A stretch of 8,529 nt of DNA, from assembly GCA_030630015.1 (NCBI GenBank), contig DAOVNV010000099.1, forward strand, positions 1 to 8,529, written 5' to 3'. Positions 6,793 to 8,529 of the stretch are shown in pieces. The notes below the pieces were generated by a model that made no database searches, was not told the origin of the DNA, and saw only the letters and a list, made by a program, of their open reading frames with translations. The translations under genes and the position numbers were made by a program. Origin of the DNA: Desulfuromonadales bacterium (GTDB taxonomy: Bacteria > Desulfobacterota > Desulfuromonadia > Desulfuromonadales > BM103). Every line of letters begins with the position of its first letter. The first letter of the stretch is position 1.

Positions 6793-6823
6793 TTGACCTT
6801 TGAGGGTCTTTTCGAAATAATAC
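6793..6823 (+). promoter_or_regulatory. Putative sigma70 promoter for glmU
   Basis: TTGACC (6793-6798) is a near-consensus -35. Either AATAAT (6816-6821, 17-bp spacer) or TAATAC (6818-6823, 19-bp spacer) can serve as -10. A start near 6829 would give a leader of about 125 nt containing the repeats at 6837-6850 and 6860-6920. The rest of the 291-bp gap between 6664 and 6956 holds no ORF that I would call; a 10-bp palindrome TCAGCGCTGA (6750-6759) is the only other ordered element. Confidence 0.5.
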
Positions 6824-6836
6824 TTTATTACGCTTG

Positions 6837-6850
6837 GGAGGCTGTCGGAC
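6837..6850 (+). repeat. Copy of a short dispersed repeat, GGAGGCTGTCGGAC
   Basis: This 14-bp stretch matches 6083-6096 at 13 of 14 positions. Here it stands alone without the opposing arm seen at 6112-6123, as if it were half of a repeat element. It falls in the predicted glmU leader. Confidence 0.45.
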
Positions 6851-6859
6851 TTTTCATGC

Positions 6860-6920
6860 CCTCCGCAATGATGGGCTCTGGACACACGTATCCTCCGCAA
6901 TGATAGGCTTCGGACACAAG
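6860..6920 (+). repeat. Two tandem copies of a 29-bp unit, period 32 bp
   Basis: Both copies start CCTCCGCAATGAT and continue through GGCT to GGACACA. Copy 1 (6860-6888) and copy 2 (6892-6920) agree at 25 of 29 positions. A looser GGCTGTCGGAC at 6840-6850 resembles the GGCTCTGGAC (6874-6883) and GGCTTCGGAC (6906-6915) parts of these units, so a decayed third unit may precede them. The array ends 35 bp before the glmU start codon. Confidence 0.7.
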
Positions 6921-6955
6921 GATCGAAACAAAACAATGAAAAATTGGGGGAATGA

Positions 6956-8347
6956 ATGATAGAAAAAGGTTTGGCGGCAGTCATCCTGGCAGCCGGTCAG
7001 GGCACGCGCATGAAATCTGCGTTGCCCAAGGTCCTGCACCCGGTTGCCGGTCAGCCGATGCTCGGACATGTCCTCCGGGTGGCACAGGCGGTGGGCGCCT
7101 CGCCGGTGGTGCCGGTTGTCGGGCATGGTGCAGAGCAGGTTCGCGCTATTTTTGAAGCGGAGGAGATCACCTTCGCTCTGCAGTCTGAACAACTCGGAAC
7201 CGGGCATGCCCTTTTGTGCGCGGAATCGGTCCTTGGAGACTTCTCCGGAGACCTCCTGTTGTTGTGCGGTGATGTACCGCTTCTTCAGGAATCGACCCTG
7301 CAGCGCTTGATCGCTCATCACCGCAGCCATGGTGCTGTTGTCACCATTCTGACGGCTATGATGGGTGACCCGACTGGCTATGGCCGAATTATCCGCGGCG
7401 AGTCCGGAGTGGAACGGATTGTCGAAGAAAAGGACGCGACCCGTGAAGAGAAAGAGGTTGCCGAGATCAATACCGGCATCTACCTGTTCGAGGCACCGCA
7501 GGTTTTCGAGCTCCTGCGCAGCGTAGGCAACCGCAACGCACAGGGTGAATATTATCTCACTGATGTTGTGGCCGCAGCATGTTCAGCTGGAAAGAGGGTG
7601 GAGGTCTTGTCCGTCGAAGATAACCGTGAAGCGATGGGTATCAACGATCGCAGACAACTGGCGCTTGCGAATGCCGTGTTATTCGAGAGGATCAATGATT
7701 GTCACATGCTGGAGGGGGTGACCCTGGTCGATCCGACTGCTGTCTATATCGATCATGATGTCGTGATCGGCTCCGATACCCTGCTGCACCCAGGAGTGCA
7801 TCTGCGCGGCAGGACCCGCATCGGTCGAGACTGCGTGATCGAACCTGGAGTCGTGGTAACCGATTGCCAGATCGGCGACCGGGTTCATCTCAAGGCCGGT
7901 TCGGTTCTGACCGAATCAATCATTGGTGATGAGTGCACCATCGGACCCATGGCCCATCTGCGCTCGGGGACGGTGCTGGACGGGCAGAACAAACTGGGCA
8001 ACTTTGTTGAAACCAAGAAAGCGCTGATCGGCAGGAAGTCCCAGGCCAGTCACCTGACCTATATCGGTGACGCCACCCTGGGGCAGAATGTCAACGTCGG
8101 CTGCGGCACCATTACCTGCAACTACGATGGGGTCAACAAACACCAGACCATCATCGAAGACGATGTGTTCGTCGGCAGCGATAGCCAGCTCGTCGCACCG
8201 GTCCGCATTGGCCACGGCAGCCTGATTGGGGCCGGTTCGACCATTACCAAGGATGTCCCCCCCGATTCCCTGGCGCTCTCCCGCTCCGAACAGAGGGTCA
8301 TCGAAGGCTGGGCCGCACGCAAGCGAGAGAAGCAGAAAAAAAAGTAG
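6956..8347 (+). CDS. glmU: Bifunctional GlmU: glucosamine-1-phosphate acetyltransferase / N-acetylglucosamine-1-phosphate uridylyltransferase
   Basis: The 463-aa cytosolic enzyme performs the last two steps to UDP-GlcNAc, the precursor of peptidoglycan and lipopolysaccharide: acetylation of GlcN-1-P with acetyl-CoA, then UMP transfer from UTP. The N-terminal pyrophosphorylase domain (1-230) shows LAAGQGTRM (11-19), Lys25, QLGTGHA (79-85), CGDVPL with metal-binding Asp106, and GIN with Asn230. The C-terminal half (about 255-435) is a left-handed beta-helix of imperfect hexapeptides. It ends in the acetyltransferase site with His366 (SHLTYIGD), NVGCGTITCNYDG (380-392) and the GAGSTI segment. 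Length matches the family. ATG 6956 has GGGGGA at 6946-6951. An overlapping ATG at 6952 is in another frame. The basic tail ends REKQKKK, and its TAG stop is the first base triplet of a palindromic repeat. glmS follows on the same strand, 80 bp away. Confidence 0.97.
   Translation: MIEKGLAAVILAAGQGTRMKSALPKVLHPVAGQPMLGHVLRVAQAVGASPVVPVVGHGAEQVRAIFEAEEITFALQSEQLGTGHALLCAESVLGDFSGDLLLLCGDVPLLQESTLQRLIAHHRSHGAVVTILTAMMGDPTGYGRIIRGESGVERIVEEKDATREEKEVAEINTGIYLFEAPQVFELLRSVGNRNAQGEYYLTDVVAAACSAGKRVEVLSVEDNREAMGINDRRQLALANAVLFERINDCHMLEGVTLVDPTAVYIDHDVVIGSDTLLHPGVHLRGRTRIGRDCVIEPGVVVTDCQIGDRVHLKAGSVLTESIIGDECTIGPMAHLRSGTVLDGQNKLGNFVETKKALIGRKSQASHLTYIGDATLGQNVNVGCGTITCNYDGVNKHQTIIEDDVFVGSDSQLVAPVRIGHGSLIGAGSTITKDVPPDSLALSRSEQRVIEGWAARKREKQKKK
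8338..8344 (+). other. Canonical -1 slippery heptamer A AAA AAG at the glmU stop
   Basis: The end of glmU reads AAA AAA AAG TAG, so A AAA AAG (8338-8344) is in the exact register used for -1 frameshifting, as in E. coli dnaX. It lies in an A8 run (8336-8343). The stop codon and a strong GC-rich hairpin follow at once. The -1 frame from GTA 8344 has no stop for 28 codons and meets the glmS ATG in frame. The sequence facts are certain; that slippage occurs is a hypothesis. The stem begins closer to the heptamer than usual. Confidence 0.4.
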
Positions 8348-8417
8348 GGGCACGGCGTGCCGTGCCCCTAGGGGTCTACATCATACACAAATCGGGCACG
8401 GCATGCCGTGCCCCTAC
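8344..8417. repeat. REP-like doublet: two palindromes filling the glmU-glmS gap
   Basis: The first palindrome has arms TAGGGGCACGGC (8345-8356) and GCCGTGCCCCTA (8359-8370) around GT. The second, GGGCACGGCATGCCGTGCCC (8394-8413), is a perfect 20-bp palindrome followed by CTAC. A 23-bp spacer separates them. The whole block opens GTAGGGGCACGGC and closes GCCGTGCCCCTAC, so the ends are also inverted copies of each other. This is the form of REP doublets (BIME/REPIN), which are moved by RAYT-type transposases. None is in the window. The block contains the glmU stop codon and ends just before the glmS ribosome site (GAGGT 8419-8423). No T-run follows either hairpin. Confidence 0.8.
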
Positions 8418-8427
8418 TGAGGTTACC

Positions 8428-8529
8428 ATGTGTGGAATTGTTGGATATATAGGATCACGTGAAGCAACCCCGATCGTTCTGGAAGGGTTGCGCCGTCTCG
8501 AATACCGGGGCTACGACTCCGCCGGGATC
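8428..8529 (+). CDS. glmS: Glutamine-fructose-6-phosphate aminotransferase (GlmS), N-terminal fragment
   Basis: Only the first 34 codons are present; the gene runs off the window. The peptide begins MCGIVGYIG and continues to LRRLEYRGYDSAGI, the hallmark N-terminus of GlmS. Cys2, exposed after Met removal, is the nucleophile that releases ammonia from glutamine, and RRLEYRGYDSAG is part of the glutaminase site. The enzyme makes glucosamine-6-phosphate, the entry point to the pathway that GlmU completes. TGAGG (8418-8422) precedes ATG 8428 and directly abuts the palindromic repeat. No promoter is seen in the 80-bp gap, so co-transcription with glmU is likely, as in E. coli. Confidence 0.96.
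   Translation, partial: MCGIVGYIGSREATPIVLEGLRRLEYRGYDSAGI

Noticed and set aside
6860..6920. CRISPR array
   Set aside because: Only two imperfect units with a 3-bp gap between them; there are no spacers and no cas genes.
6854..7330. 158-codon minus-strand frame overlapping the glmU start and leader
   Set aside because: It covers the repeats and the GlmU nucleotide-binding domain, has no ribosome site that I can see and matches no family known to me.
8348..8427. glmS ribozyme between glmU and glmS
   Set aside because: The 80-bp gap is filled by simple palindromes and lacks the ribozyme's size and conserved core, which is known mainly from Gram-positive bacteria.

Overview
The window looks like a stretch of chromosome from a moderately GC-rich Gram-negative bacterium, most likely of the Desulfuromonadales/Geobacter-Pelobacter group. 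That placement rests on remembered gene content: an MshEN-receiver protein, a DUF4080-type B12/radical SAM protein next to an MXAN_5187-C-like protein, and short palindromic repeats. No search was run, so it is an inference.

Layout. (1) 1-2819: the 3' end of a small heat-shock protein gene (Hsp20), a 13-bp perfect hairpin, then full-length clpB. Together they form a protein-disaggregation unit. (2) 2861-3791: a promoter and a 284-aa two-domain signalling protein, with an MshEN domain of the kind that binds cyclic-di-GMP followed by a phospho-receiver domain and no output domain. (3) 3823-4168: a strong sigma70-like promoter overlaid by a near-perfect 20-bp dyad, driving a 91-aa thioredoxin-fold protein that keeps only one active-site cysteine. 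(4) 4195-6664, minus strand: a two-gene unit of a 180-aa coiled-coil/MXAN_5187-C-like protein followed by a 624-aa B12-binding radical SAM protein. Its promoter lies at about 6698-6726. The unit is convergent with the thioredoxin-like gene, and a perfect 14-bp inverted repeat sits at the junction. (5) 6665-6955: a divergent intergenic region with a forward promoter, a 32-bp-period tandem repeat and a copy of a short dispersed repeat. (6) 6956-8529: glmU and the first 34 codons of glmS, the consecutive enzymes that make UDP-GlcNAc for peptidoglycan and LPS.

The most unusual spot is the glmU-glmS junction. Two REP-like GC-rich palindromes fill it almost completely, and the glmU stop codon is part of the first one. 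Directly before that stop is a canonical -1 slippery heptamer (A AAA AAG) in the correct register. The -1 frame is then open through the whole repeat and runs in frame into the glmS start codon. A frameshift or transcriptional slippage event could therefore make a GlmU-GlmS fusion. This is a hypothesis from the sequence only, and chance is a real alternative.

All other genes appear intact, and no frameshifts, tRNAs, rRNAs, CRISPR arrays or insertion sequences were seen.
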